A DNA stretch of 64,000 nt, from positions 5,476,304-5,540,303 of the forward strand of contig NZ_RRCN01000001.1 of assembly GCF_003863965.1 (NCBI RefSeq), given 5' to 3'. This document shows, piece by piece, positions 1-8,326 of the stretch; position 1 is the first letter of the stretch; each line of letters begins with the position of its first letter. The position numbers and the translations under genes are program-made. This DNA comes from Paenibacillus oralis (GTDB taxonomy: Bacteria > Bacillota > Bacilli > Paenibacillales > Paenibacillaceae). Below the pieces are notes generated by a model. It made no database searches, was not told the origin of the DNA, and worked only from the letters and a program-made list of their open reading frames with translations.

Positions 1-1481
1 AATACGACAGCATCAGGCGGTCCGGCGCGAACGGAGCGAATGGCCATGTGGAATACAGGGATCTGGTTCGCTGGATCATCCGGGAGCTGCCGAGCGAAAA
101 CCCGATTACGGCTGAACAGGTGCGCAGTTTTGCGGAAAAGGTGGACAATAGCTGCCGCAACCTCGCCCTGTTTATCGAGCGGACGGCGGAGCTTGACGTG
201 TATGACTACCGTACATCGGAGCAATCGCTGATTTACGGGCATCCGTTCCACCCTTTTCCCAAAAATTCGCTGGGATTTTCCGAGCGGGATGTACGAATGT
301 ACAGCCCGGAGCTGCGCACCTCGTTTCAGCTCGGGTATTTTGCCGTGAGCAAGGATGTGTACCGGGAAGAGTGGGTGGCCGAGGACAAAAAAGTACCGCC
401 GCATGAGAGCGTGCGGGCGCATCTCCGGCATACGCTGGGGGACAAAAGCGGCGAATACGCTCCGCTTCCGGTTCATCCGTGGCAATACAAGCATGTGCTG
501 GGTCTAGCCGAGGTTCAGGATTATGTTCGCGAAGGGAAAATAGTTCCCCTAGGCAGTCTGGGGCCGCTTGTCTTTCCGACAACCTCCGTGCGCACGGTAT
601 TTGTGCCCGACATGAACTGCAATATTAAGCTGCCCCTAAACATGCAGATCACCAATTTGATCCGCACTAACAGTGACGAACAAATGCGCAGGACGCTGGA
701 CGCCTCCCGCTATTTGCTGCGGCATGGCTGCTTTGGTCCGGATTCGCCTACCCGGATCGCTTATGAGACGGGCGTTGGCACCTGCCGGTTTGCGGAAGAG
801 GAGCTGACCCGGCTGTTCACGGTGGTCTACCGTCCGGTTGAATTTGACCCGTCATGCACCTATGTGCTGGCAAGCCTGGTGGAAGCTCCGCAGCCGGGAA
901 GGCCTTCGCGCCTGATGTCGATGCTGGGCGGCGGCAGCGGACAGAACGGACAGGCGGACCGCTGGTTTGCACGCTATCTGGAGCTGTCGCTGCTGCCGAT
1001 CGTGCGTGTTGCGTGGGAGAAGGGCATTCATTTTGAAGCCCATTTGCAGAACACGCTGCTGACCCTGCGGGACGGCATGCCGGACGCCTTCATTATTCGT
1101 GATCTGGAAGGCGTGAGCGTCGAGTCCGGCAAGGCGGGGGAAGGGCCGGGGGCAGCCCGGGGGCAGGACCTGTCCGGTCCCTTGTTCTATTCAAGAGAGC
1201 AGGCGTGGGCGCGGACATCGTACTATTTTATCGTAAATCATCTCGGCTCGCTTATTCATGCCATGGCCAGGGATGCGGACGTTCCCGAAGCGCATTTTTG
1301 GACGATCGTTCGCGAATCGCTCCGGCAGGAATATGAGGGCTCCGGCAATGCTTTTGCGAAACACTTGCTGACGGCCGATACGTTCTATGCCAAGCGGAAC
1401 ATGCTGAGCTGCTTAAGAGGAAACGGCGAGATGCCTGCTTATGTGCCGGTCGGCAATTTGATGAAAAAAACGGGGGAGTGA
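1..1481 (+). CDS. NIS siderophore synthetase, SbnC-like (5' end outside window)
   Basis: This is an IucA/IucC-family ATP-dependent synthetase, which joins a carboxylic acid to an amine during siderophore assembly. The reading frame is open from base 3 to the stop at 1481, so the start lies upstream; a GTG at 48 is only internal. About 492 residues are visible against a usual 580-600, so roughly 100 N-terminal residues are missing. Family motifs are seen in order: GHPFHPFPKNSLGFS, PVHPWQYKH, TTSVRTVF, KLPLNMQITNLIRTN and FEAHLQNTLL followed by RDLEGV. By remembered sequence, the last motifs and the TSFQLGYFAV segment resemble SbnC of staphyloferrin B synthesis (the 2-oxoglutarate-adding enzyme) more than SbnE or SbnF. 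The stop overlaps the next gene, so it is the upstream member of an operon. Family is certain; the subtype is likely. Confidence 0.9.
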   Translation, partial: YDSIRRSGANGANGHVEYRDLVRWIIRELPSENPITAEQVRSFAEKVDNSCRNLALFIERTAELDVYDYRTSEQSLIYGHPFHPFPKNSLGFSERDVRMYSPELRTSFQLGYFAVSKDVYREEWVAEDKKVPPHESVRAHLRHTLGDKSGEYAPLPVHPWQYKHVLGLAEVQDYVREGKIVPLGSLGPLVFPTTSVRTVFVPDMNCNIKLPLNMQITNLIRTNSDEQMRRTLDASRYLLRHGCFGPDSPTRIAYETGVGTCRFAEEELTRLFTVVYRPVEFDPSCTYVLASLVEAPQPGRPSRLMSMLGGGSGQNGQADRWFARYLELSLLPIVRVAWEKGIHFEAHLQNTLLTLRDGMPDAFIIRDLEGVSVESGKAGEGPGAARGQDLSGPLFYSREQAWARTSYYFIVNHLGSLIHAMARDADVPEAHFWTIVRESLRQEYEGSGNAFAKHLLTADTFYAKRNMLSCLRGNGEMPAYVPVGNLMKKTGE

Positions 1482-3277
1482 AGCGAGTGGGAACCATGAG
1501 CAGTTTGTCTAACTTGTCCGACCCGAAGGCGGCCGCCTACCATGACGTGCAGGAGAGAATCATGCGCCAGACGCTGGAGGCTTTATGGTTTGATGGCATC
1601 TTGAACCGTAGTGAAACCAACAGAGTTTGGCGGACAGACGGAGTAGGAAGGGATGGAAAGCCGGTCGCCTATACTTGCGAGGCGGAGGAAAAATATTCAT
1701 TCGGCCGGGTGAAAATCGTCAAGGGCTCCATCCAAAGAGAAAACGAACCCTGCACCGACCTATATCTGTTTCTGGAGGAACTGGTGCTGGGCAACCTGCA
1801 AGGGGAGCGGATCGCCTCCTTCATCCAGGAGCTGCTGGAAACGCTGGCTAAGGATAACCAGTGCCGGGCCGAGCTCCCCGAGTGCATTCCGGACAGTGAC
1901 AGACACTACGATGCGCTGGAAAGCCATATGACGGACGGGCATCCTTACCATCCGAGCTACAAGTCCAGACTTGGCTTCACTTTAAAGGACAATCTGGCGT
2001 ACGGCCCCGAATTCAATCGGAACATTCGTCTGCACTGGGTTGCCGTCAAACAGGAGCTTACCGATATGGCGCTTTCCGCCGGCTGCTCGGCGGAGGAAAT
2101 TTACGGAAAGCATTTAACGGAAAATGATCGGCAGAGGTTCGGCCGCATTCTGAAGGAGCAGGGCGATGGGAGCGCGTATGTGCTGATCCCTGTCCATCCC
2201 TGGCAATGGGAACATCAGCTTGAAACCGTATTCACCCGCCAGCGGCTGTGCCGGGAACTGATTCCGCTGGGGATTTCGGACGGCAACTACCGGGCGCAGC
2301 AATCGATCCGCACGTTATCGCACAGAGATCATGCGGAGGCTGCTTACATCAAATTGTCGCTCAGCATCACCAATACCTCAACCAGCCGTATTTTGGCCCA
2401 TCATACAACGCAAAATGCCCCGCTGATCAGCGACTGGCTGGACGGTCTGATCCGGCAGGACGAGCTGCTGCAGCGGGAGCGGTTCGGCATACTCAAAGAG
2501 GTTATGGGGCTGTCCTTCCGATACGAGGGATTGCCCAGGGTTCAGTATCGCAGCGCATACGGCACGCTGGGAGCAATCTGGAGGGAGAACGTGTCCGCCC
2601 GCCTGCGGGAAGGAGAAGAGGCTTGGCCGCTGAACGCATTGATGCTGGTGCAAAACAACGGCGAGCCGTTCATCCGGGATGTCATCGGCCGGCACGGAAT
2701 CAGGCGGTGGAGCGAAGCGCTCGTCCGAACGCTGACCCTGCCGATGATTCATCTGCTCTACGCGCACGGCATCGCTTTGGAGGCGCATGCCCAGAACATC
2801 ATCCTGGTGCTGGAGGATGGGCTGCCGGTGCGGATCATCGTCAAGGACCTGCATGACGGCGTGCGTTTTGTCCCGGACAAGCTGCTGTTTCCGGAGCTGG
2901 CGCCCAAGCTGTACCCTGAGCCGGAAACGCACCGGCGGTTCAACCGGTATTCATTCATCCATGCCAAAGAGGTGTCGGAGGTGCGGGATTACACGTATGA
3001 CGCTTTCTTTTTCATCTGCATGACGGAGATCGCTCTGACCCTGGAAAGGTTCGGCTTGCCGGAGCGAGAGTTCTGGAGCTTGTGTACGGCGACGATTGCG
3101 GAATATCAGCGGCAGTTTCCCGAGTATAGGGAGAGGTTTAAATGGTTTGACCTGTTTGCGGCGGATGCGCTGATCGAGGAGATGACCAAACGGAGGCTGT
3201 ACGGTGACGGCGAGTTGCATTTCCGTAAAACAAGCAATCCGCTGCGGCTGGCGAGGGAGAGTTTATCACTGTCATGA
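1478..3277 (+). CDS. NIS siderophore synthetase, SbnF-like
   Basis: This is a full-length (599 aa) IucA/IucC-family synthetase. Motifs include GHPYHPSYKSRLGFTLKDN near residue 155, PVHPWQWEHQ near 235, QQSIRTLS, LSLSITNTSTSRILA, YGTLGAIWREN and ALEAHAQNIILVLEDGLP, followed by KDLHDGVRF. The order and wording match what I remember of SbnF, which adds a 2,3-diaminopropionate unit in staphyloferrin B synthesis. The GTG start at 1478 overlaps the stop of the upstream synthetase by four bases, with a G-rich ribosome site just before it; an ATG at 1496 is the alternative. It is translationally coupled to both neighbours. Family is certain; the exact substrate is inferred. Confidence 0.9.
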   Translation: MKRVGTMSSLSNLSDPKAAAYHDVQERIMRQTLEALWFDGILNRSETNRVWRTDGVGRDGKPVAYTCEAEEKYSFGRVKIVKGSIQRENEPCTDLYLFLEELVLGNLQGERIASFIQELLETLAKDNQCRAELPECIPDSDRHYDALESHMTDGHPYHPSYKSRLGFTLKDNLAYGPEFNRNIRLHWVAVKQELTDMALSAGCSAEEIYGKHLTENDRQRFGRILKEQGDGSAYVLIPVHPWQWEHQLETVFTRQRLCRELIPLGISDGNYRAQQSIRTLSHRDHAEAAYIKLSLSITNTSTSRILAHHTTQNAPLISDWLDGLIRQDELLQRERFGILKEVMGLSFRYEGLPRVQYRSAYGTLGAIWRENVSARLREGEEAWPLNALMLVQNNGEPFIRDVIGRHGIRRWSEALVRTLTLPMIHLLYAHGIALEAHAQNIILVLEDGLPVRIIVKDLHDGVRFVPDKLLFPELAPKLYPEPETHRRFNRYSFIHAKEVSEVRDYTYDAFFFICMTEIALTLERFGLPEREFWSLCTATIAEYQRQFPEYRERFKWFDLFAADALIEEMTKRRLYGDGELHFRKTSNPLRLARESLSLS

Positions 3278-4050
3278 GACCGAATACGCTGAAATTAAAA
3301 ATAAACCGGAAGCAGCCGGTATTCGGACTGTTTGTCTCCATTCCGCATCCCATTGTTGTTGAGCTGATCGGCCAGGCCGAATATGATTTTGTCATCATTG
3401 ATTACGAGCATGCTTCCACGAATATGGAGCGCGTCGAGGAACTAATCCGCGCGGCCGAGCTGGCGGGCGTAACCCCGCTTGTCCGTGTTTCGGGCGTAGA
3501 ACGCACCGAAATACTGAAAGTGCTGGACTGCGGCGCCCAGGGCATCATCATCCCCCATGTGGAGCGGCGCGAGCAGGTGGAGGAGGCTGTCCGCTGGGCG
3601 TATTACCATCCGCTCGGAATGCGCAGCCTGAACAGCGGCCGGCCGGGCGCGTTCGCCAAATATTCGCTGGCCGACTACATCCGCGAAGCCAATGAAGCCA
3701 TCATGATTGTGCCGATGATAGAAAGTACGGAAGGTATCCGGCAAAGTGAAGCCATTTTGTCCCATCCGCAGATCGGCTTTGTGCTGGAAGGGGCGGCGGA
3801 TCTGTCGCAATCGCTGGGATTGCCGTGGCAAACCGGGCATCCCGAAGTGCGGCGGCAGCTGGAGCAATTGCATGCGGCAGCGCAGCGCTGTGGGGTTCCA
3901 TACGCGGCGGTGGCCAGAAGCAGGGAGGATATGCGGCTGTGGGCGGAGCGAGGCGTACGCATTTATGTGCTGGGGGATGACAGGAACACGGCATTCCGCG
4001 CGTATATGCAAAAGCGAAATGACTATCGGGACGCGGGAGGATGGATATGA
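3274..4050 (+). CDS. HpcH/HpaI aldolase-family enzyme, SbnG-like (siderophore citrate synthase)
   Basis: A 258-aa protein of the HpcH/HpaI aldolase superfamily. Visible features are the metal-site glutamate in VPMIESTEG, the metal aspartate in GAADLSQSLG and the IIPHVERREQ strand. In staphyloferrin B clusters the equivalent protein SbnG condenses oxaloacetate with acetyl-CoA to supply citrate independently of the TCA cycle; position inside this operon makes the same role likely. The ATG overlaps the stop of the upstream synthetase in an ATGA arrangement, and its own end overlaps the decarboxylase gene. A general hydroxy-oxo-acid aldolase would look alike, so the assignment rests partly on context. 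Confidence 0.85.
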   Translation: MRPNTLKLKINRKQPVFGLFVSIPHPIVVELIGQAEYDFVIIDYEHASTNMERVEELIRAAELAGVTPLVRVSGVERTEILKVLDCGAQGIIIPHVERREQVEEAVRWAYYHPLGMRSLNSGRPGAFAKYSLADYIREANEAIMIVPMIESTEGIRQSEAILSHPQIGFVLEGAADLSQSLGLPWQTGHPEVRRQLEQLHAAAQRCGVPYAAVARSREDMRLWAERGVRIYVLGDDRNTAFRAYMQKRNDYRDAGGWI

Positions 4051-5294
4051 ACACAAACGTATGGGAAGCGATAGACCGATTGCGGGCGGAGAGCCGGGAG
4101 CCGCTATGCGCCTACCTGTATGACCTGGCGGGGATTCAGGCGCATGTCCGGGAGATGCGGCGGGTGATGCCGGAGGGGACAGGGCTGTTCTACGCCATCA
4201 AAGCCAACCCCGATCGGCGTATTATCGAGTGTCTGCTGCCGCTGGTGGACGGCTTTGAGGTGGCATCCGCCGGCGAACTGCTCAAAGTCAGGGAAGTTTG
4301 TGAGAGCGTTCGGATTTTGTTCGGGGGCCCGGGCAAAAAAGAAGCGGAGCTGGAACTGGCCATCAGGCACAATGTCACTTATATCCACGTGGAAAGCCTG
4401 CTGGAGCTGAGGCGGATCATCCGGCTGGCCCAGGGGCGGAGCCAGCCGGTGCGCATTTTGCTGCGCATCAACCTGAGAACGGCTGCGTTGCCGCAGACCA
4501 AGATTGCGATGGGGGGCCGCCCTACTCCTTTTGGGCTGGATGAGTTGTTGATCGAAGAAGCGATTGGCATCATCCGGGAGGAGGGCCAGGGGGCGGTCCG
4601 GTTATGCGGTTTTCATTTTCACTCGCTGTCGAACAATTTACGGGCGGAGCTGCATGCCGAGATGATTGAACTGTATTTGCAGAAGGCGGAGGAGTGGGCA
4701 GAGCGCTACAATCTGGACATTGAGATCGTCAACGCGGGCGGCGGTTTTGGCGTCTCCTACGATGCTGCGCCGGCGTTCGACTGGCCGCTGTTTACTTCCC
4801 TGATCGCGCAAAGTGAAGCAAGGAACCGGCTTGCCGGGGTGCGGCTGTGGTTCGAGCCGGGCCGGCTGATCGTGGCCGAGCATGGCTATTATGCGGCCGA
4901 GGTGATTGACATCAAAGCAGCGCATGATCAGCACTTTGCCGTGCTGCGGGGAGGTACCCACCATAACCGGCTGCCCGCTTCCTGGGGGCACAATCATCCG
5001 TTTGTCATTATGCCGGCGGACAAGTGGGCGTACCCTTTTGCCAGACCGGAAGTAAAGCATGGAAAAGTGACGTTGGTCGGCGAGCTGTGCACGCCGAAAG
5101 ACCGGCTGCACACGGATGCCGAAGTGGAGTGTTTGCGGGTCGGCGACCTTGTTATTTTTGAGAAGTCCGGCGCCTATTGCTGGACGATCTCCCACCATGA
5201 TTTTCTCGGCCACCCGCACCCGGAATTTTACTATTTGACGGAAGGAAATGGTCATGCATACATCGACAATACAGCTCGGCCTACGGGCGGCTGA
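4047..5294 (+). CDS. PLP-dependent decarboxylase, SbnH-like
   Basis: A 415-aa fold-type III PLP decarboxylase of the ornithine/diaminopimelate decarboxylase group. The Schiff-base lysine lies in LFYAIKANPDRRI (about residue 52), the phosphate-binding glycine run in NAGGGFGVSYD, and the C-terminal active-site cysteine in GELCTPKD. In staphyloferrin B synthesis SbnH decarboxylates the citryl-diaminopropionate intermediate to yield the ethylenediamine portion. An ATG at 4047 overlaps the stop of the aldolase gene and sits six bases after GGGAGG; the ATG at 4041 is too close to that site. The 3' end overlaps the next synthetase gene by about 40 bases, so expression is coupled. Confidence 0.88.
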   Translation: MNTNVWEAIDRLRAESREPLCAYLYDLAGIQAHVREMRRVMPEGTGLFYAIKANPDRRIIECLLPLVDGFEVASAGELLKVREVCESVRILFGGPGKKEAELELAIRHNVTYIHVESLLELRRIIRLAQGRSQPVRILLRINLRTAALPQTKIAMGGRPTPFGLDELLIEEAIGIIREEGQGAVRLCGFHFHSLSNNLRAELHAEMIELYLQKAEEWAERYNLDIEIVNAGGGFGVSYDAAPAFDWPLFTSLIAQSEARNRLAGVRLWFEPGRLIVAEHGYYAAEVIDIKAAHDQHFAVLRGGTHHNRLPASWGHNHPFVIMPADKWAYPFARPEVKHGKVTLVGELCTPKDRLHTDAEVECLRVGDLVIFEKSGAYCWTISHHDFLGHPHPEFYYLTEGNGHAYIDNTARPTGG

Positions 5295-7140
5295 GTCGCG
5301 GATTACCGCCGATTTGATGAATGCTTTTTTGACGGAGCGGTTTTTCCGGTTGGAAGAGGATACGCTGAGGCCGCTGGCGGCTGCGCCGGAGCAGATTCGG
5401 GGGTTATACGGAGACTATGGGGACGAGACCAAGGTATATGCCGGGGAAATGGCGTTTTTGGTTGAGCCTGGCATCCGGCTGGGAGTTCAGTGGGTGCAGG
5501 ATTCCCCTATCTATAAAAAGAATGCGGACGGAAGCTGGTTGGGCTTAGGCTCTGCGTCGGAGCTGGCGGAAGCCGTGCTGCGTTCGGCGTTGTCCGTGGA
5601 AGCTTATGCGCGGCCGGGCGTCGCGGACTTTTTGGCCGCTGTGGGGACGGCGGTTCAGCAGCTAGCGCTCGGCCTAAGTCCGAAGCGTATGGAGCCGTTG
5701 CTGGCGTTCGCTCCGGCCACGGCTTACGAGTGGTTCATCAAAGGGGAACAGATCGCCGCTTTGCGGGACCGCCCGTTCCATCCGACGGCCAAAGCCAAAA
5801 TCGGCTTCACCGGATCCGACAGCTTGCAGTATGCGGCGGAGTTTGGCAACCCGATCCGCCTCCGTTGGGTGGCGGTGCGCAGGGATTCGATCGAGCGGGG
5901 CTGCGAGGAGGAAGAGTTGTCCTGCCTGGATGTATTGAACGCCGAGCAGCGTGCTTTGGTTGAGGCAGCATTGAAGCGGCGGAGAATGGGAGCGGACGAG
6001 TACGTGCCGATGCCTGTCCACCCCTGGCAGCTTGAGCATGTGATCGTGCCCCGTTTCACTCAGGAGATAAAGGACGGGACGATCGTGGTGCTGGATGCGG
6101 AGGCCGGCGATTTCCTGTCCACCTCTTCGCTGCGTTCCATGGCGCCGCAAGCCGGGGCTGGTGCCGGTGCCGGGTTTGCATCGGCCATGCTCAAGCTACC
6201 GGTCAGTGTACTGTCACTAGGAGCCGCCCGCTATTTGCCCGTGGTGAAGCTGCTTAACGGCCTGGCCGGAGAGAAGCTGCTGCGTCAAGCGGTGGCTCGC
6301 GACGAAACGCTGCGCGGCCGGGTTTATCTATGCGAGGAGCGCCATTGGTGGGGCTACATGCCGGCGACGATGGGGCTGTTCGACGACCACCCGCGCCATC
6401 TGGCCGCCCAGCTCCGTCTTTACCCGCCGGAACTGTTTGAGGAAGGGTGCAAGGTGATCCCGATGTCCGCGCTTGGCGTGGATTTGGGCGGCCGGCATTT
6501 TTTGTCCGAAATGATGGGCAAGCCGCTTTCCGCCGAGGAGGTCATAAGCTTCTACACCGATCTGGCCGGCATGTTCTACGATGTGGTAATGCGTTTGTTC
6601 AAGGTTGGAATTGTGCCGGAAATTCACGGACAAAACTGCTGTCTCGTTTTGAAGCAAAATCAAGTGAGCGGACTGCTGTTCCGCGACCACGATTCGGTGC
6701 GCCTGCATCAGCCGTATTTGGATAGGCATGGTATTGGGGACCCGGGCTACCGCATTCGCCCCGGCTATTCCAACAGCCTGTACAATGAGACGATCGAGAA
6801 GCTGATTTTTTATGTCCAATCGCTGGGCACGCAGGTGAATCTGGCTTCGATCATGGAAGCCCTGTCCGGCGTGTACGCCATTCCCGAGTCCCGCTTGTGG
6901 GCGATTACAGAGGAAGCATGGAAGGAAGCGCTGCTGGCCGCCGGGCTGCCGGAAGCCGACCGCGCCGCGCTGCACCGGGCGATTTTCGAGAGCGGGGAAT
7001 GGCCGGTGAAGCTCGTCGTCCGTCCGCTGCTGGAAGCGGATGGGGTGCCGGGCGCGATGCCGTCAGGCAAAGGAAAGGGGCATAATCCTTTTTTGACAGA
7101 GAAAAATTTTTCCTTGACAAATAACGATAAGATGAATTAA
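5254..7140 (+). CDS. NIS siderophore synthetase, probably SbnE-like
   Basis: The third IucA/IucC-family synthetase of the operon (628 aa). Motifs are PFHPTAKAKIGFTGSD near residue 170, PVHPWQLEHVI near 250, STSSLRSM, and EIHGQNCCLVLKQN with RDHDSVRL near the C-terminal end. With SbnC- and SbnF-like enzymes present, it most likely takes the remaining SbnE role, joining citrate to 2,3-diaminopropionate; this is by elimination. ATG 5254 has GAAGGAA six bases upstream, better than ATG 5248. Residues about 295-310 contain a short Gly/Ala-rich insertion (GAGAGAGFASA). It is the last intact gene of the operon. Confidence 0.86.
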   Translation: MHTSTIQLGLRAAESRITADLMNAFLTERFFRLEEDTLRPLAAAPEQIRGLYGDYGDETKVYAGEMAFLVEPGIRLGVQWVQDSPIYKKNADGSWLGLGSASELAEAVLRSALSVEAYARPGVADFLAAVGTAVQQLALGLSPKRMEPLLAFAPATAYEWFIKGEQIAALRDRPFHPTAKAKIGFTGSDSLQYAAEFGNPIRLRWVAVRRDSIERGCEEEELSCLDVLNAEQRALVEAALKRRRMGADEYVPMPVHPWQLEHVIVPRFTQEIKDGTIVVLDAEAGDFLSTSSLRSMAPQAGAGAGAGFASAMLKLPVSVLSLGAARYLPVVKLLNGLAGEKLLRQAVARDETLRGRVYLCEERHWWGYMPATMGLFDDHPRHLAAQLRLYPPELFEEGCKVIPMSALGVDLGGRHFLSEMMGKPLSAEEVISFYTDLAGMFYDVVMRLFKVGIVPEIHGQNCCLVLKQNQVSGLLFRDHDSVRLHQPYLDRHGIGDPGYRIRPGYSNSLYNETIEKLIFYVQSLGTQVNLASIMEALSGVYAIPESRLWAITEEAWKEALLAAGLPEADRAALHRAIFESGEWPVKLVVRPLLEADGVPGAMPSGKGKGHNPFLTEKNFSLTNNDKMN

Positions 7141-7185
7141 GCTGATGAAAATTTAGGAAAATGAATGAAAGGAGCGTGAACGGGG

Positions 7186-7329
7186 ATGAAATTGGCGATG
7201 CATCCATTTGGGTATGAGAACATGGAGCAGTGGTGCCTTCTGGAGGACAACCGCTTGTTTGATCATGCCGAAACCTTTTTATTCTCGTCATGCGGCCATT
7301 GCAATATATCCAAACATTCTCTTCCTTAG
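7186..7329 (+). pseudogene. Short 47-aa ORF, probable truncated last gene of siderophore operon
   Basis: An ATG at 7186 follows a good ribosome site (AAAGGAGCG) and opens a 47-codon frame beginning MKLAMHPFGYENMEQW and ending shortly after an SSCGHC stretch. The start looks like that of a normal enzyme gene, 45 bases after the synthetase stop, but the frame closes within 150 bases and is followed by a terminator. I read it as the 5' stump of a deleted gene; a genuine small protein with a CGHC motif is the alternative. I do not recognise the family. Confidence 0.4.
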
Positions 7330-7386
7330 GGAAGGATGTATACAAATTAACGTTGTTTGTAACATGCGAATTTGTTCGGATATTAG

Positions 7387-7418
7387 ACCGCTGAGGAGAC
7401 TCGGCGGTTTTCTTTTTG
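7387..7418 (+). terminator. Rho-independent terminator after siderophore operon
   Basis: ACCGCTGAG pairs with CTCGGCGGT around a four-base loop, and the hairpin is followed by TTTTCTTTTT. It separates the siderophore operon from the tRNA locus. Confidence 0.8.
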
Positions 7419-7458
7419 GCTATTATGGGTGAATGTTGAAAAAAATATAAAAAAAGGG

Positions 7459-7487
7459 TTGACATCCCTAAAACAGCATGCTAAGAT
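7459..7487 (+). promoter_or_regulatory. Sigma-A-like promoter of the tRNA locus
   Basis: A perfect -35 box TTGACA (7459-7464) is followed after 17 bases by TAAGAT (7482-7487). It is the only strong promoter I see between the terminator at 7387 and the YkuK-like gene, so it may drive the small ORF, the tRNA array and the downstream gene as one transcript. Short palindromes (GCGTTAACGC near 7518 and TTCGTA/TACGAA near 7540) lie between it and the ORF. Confidence 0.65.
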
Positions 7488-7570
7488 CATAAACATCAAG
7501 AAGGTAAAACATTAAAGCGTTAACGCGACGATGCGTTTCGTAAATCTACGAAGAAAGGAAGGGATAGGAA

Positions 7571-7738
7571 ATGAAACAGCACCATACATTAGATTTTCTG
7601 GAGAAAAGCTATAACCAACAGGCAAATATTTGGCGAGAGAGCGGCGAACCATCCTATCTCGATCCGATCGCCAGTAGCTTTTACGTACCACGCTTAGTCC
7701 GTAAAATCCTTAAAGGAGGAGGAACGGTACTAGCGTGA
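7571..7738 (+). CDS. 55-aa ORF at head of tRNA array, unknown
   Basis: ATG 7571 follows a GGAAGGGAT ribosome site at about eight bases. The product starts MKQHHTLDFLEKSYN, is hydrophilic, ends in KGGGTVLA and has no domain I can name. It lies between the array promoter and the first tRNA-like element, and its last codons overlap a hairpin shaped like an anticodon arm (7734-7750). It could be a genuine leader or companion protein of the array, or the stump of a longer gene. Its good ribosome site argues that it is translated. Confidence 0.5.
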   Translation: MKQHHTLDFLEKSYNQQANIWRESGEPSYLDPIASSFYVPRLVRKILKGGGTVLA

Positions 7739-7780
7739 TTGTGAATCACGGACCGTTCTGAATTCCGGTTTCAATTCCGT
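7723..7780 (+). other. tRNA-like hairpin fragment with His-type anticodon loop
   Basis: CGTGA-TTGTGAA-TCACG (7734-7750) is a perfect 5-bp, 7-base anticodon-arm shape with GTG in the anticodon position. It is nested inside AACGGT/ACCGTT (7723-7728 with 7752-7757), and a T-loop-like GGTTTCAATTCC follows at 7767-7778. No acceptor stem can be drawn, so this is not a functional tRNA by normal rules. The 7781-7915 spacer holds another small hairpin (ACTTGC/GCAAGT near 7808-7825) and no gene. Confidence 0.35.
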
Positions 7781-7915
7781 CGATACATATACAGTACGTA
7801 AGAGGCTACTTGCACCCTGGCAAGTGGTCCATTTGTGCTTGTTTCTGCCCGGAGGATTTGGGAAAGGCAAGTGAAGCGAATGGTGCCGCTTTGGGGAAGG
7901 TAGTCTTTTTTTCAT

Positions 7916-7990
7916 GGCGCATTAGGCAAGCGGTCAAAGCCACAGGACTTTCAATCCTGCAATCGCTCGGTTCGAATCCGGCATGCGTCA
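7916..7990 (+). tRNA. tRNA-Glu (TTC), degenerate
   Basis: The acceptor stem GGCGCAT/ATGCGTC (one G-T pair), 3-bp D stem GGC/GCC, anticodon arm CAGGA-CTTTCAA-TCCTG with anticodon TTC, and a T loop TTCGAAT are all present. The T stem CTCGG/CCGGC has one mismatch and one wobble, and no CCA is encoded after the A discriminator. It is tRNA-like throughout but weaker than a housekeeping tRNA-Glu. Confidence 0.7.
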
Positions 7991-8001
7991 CTTATTTTCG
8001 C

Positions 8002-8079
8002 GGAGATCGTGGTGAAGTGGATAACACGTCAGGTTGTGGCCCTGATACTGCACCGGTTCGATTCCGGTCGATCTCCCCA
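8002..8079 (+). tRNA. tRNA-His (GTG)
   Basis: An extra 5' G pairs with the C discriminator, as expected for tRNA-His. The acceptor stem is GAGATCG/CGATCTC, the D stem GTG/CAC, and the anticodon arm TCAGG-TTGTGGC-CCTGA carries GTG. The T arm ACCGG-TTCGATT-CCGGT is perfect and CCA is encoded. This is one of the best-formed members of the array. Confidence 0.92.
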
Positions 8080-8235
8080 ATTAAAAGTACATATCTTTAC
8101 GGTTCGCAAAGTGTGAGTGGGTCACTTGACAGGGTTCAATATTGTGGTTCAACGAAACACAAGCTGTAAAAAATCGGTGGGAGATTAACCCGCTCTTAGC
8201 AAGGATTTGCCGTAATCCAGTTCTGTCTTTAGCAT
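8080..8235 (+). other. Spacer with tRNA-like debris
   Basis: This 156-base gap between tRNA-His and the second tRNA-Glu has no ORF with a ribosome site. It contains tRNA-like pieces: a GTGT/ACAC pair near 8110 and 8157, a TTGA/TCAA hairpin near 8127, and GGATT-TGCCGT-AATCC near 8203-8218 resembling an anticodon arm with a six-base loop. None folds into a full cloverleaf by eye. It may be decayed tRNA genes or structured spacer RNA. Confidence 0.3.
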
Positions 8236-8310
8236 GGCGTGGTGGTGAAAATGGATGAACACACCGGCCTTTCACGTCGGGATTTGCGGGTTCGAGCCCC
8301 GTCCACGTCA
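8236..8310 (+). tRNA. tRNA-Glu (TTC), second copy
   Basis: The acceptor stem GGCGTGG/CCACGTC includes one G-T pair, the D stem is GTG/CAC, and the anticodon arm CCGGC-CTTTCAC-GTCGG carries TTC. The T arm GCGGG-TTCGAGC-CCCGT closes with one wobble, and the discriminator is A with no encoded CCA. It differs from the Glu copy at 7916 in every stem, so it is not a recent duplicate. Confidence 0.88.
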
Positions 8311-8326
8311 TCTTTATTCATCCTGT

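Noticed and set aside
7500-7520. cre-like site TTAAAGCGTTAACG upstream of the tRNA locus
   Set aside because: It lacks the essential TG at the left half of the CcpA consensus; it is better described as a small palindrome.
7734-7750. Second tRNA-His gene
   Set aside because: The anticodon arm is perfect, but no acceptor stem or D arm can be formed around it.
8080-8235. Additional full tRNA genes in the array gap
   Set aside because: Anticodon-arm-like hairpins exist but no acceptor and T stems of correct length can be paired, so I list only debris.
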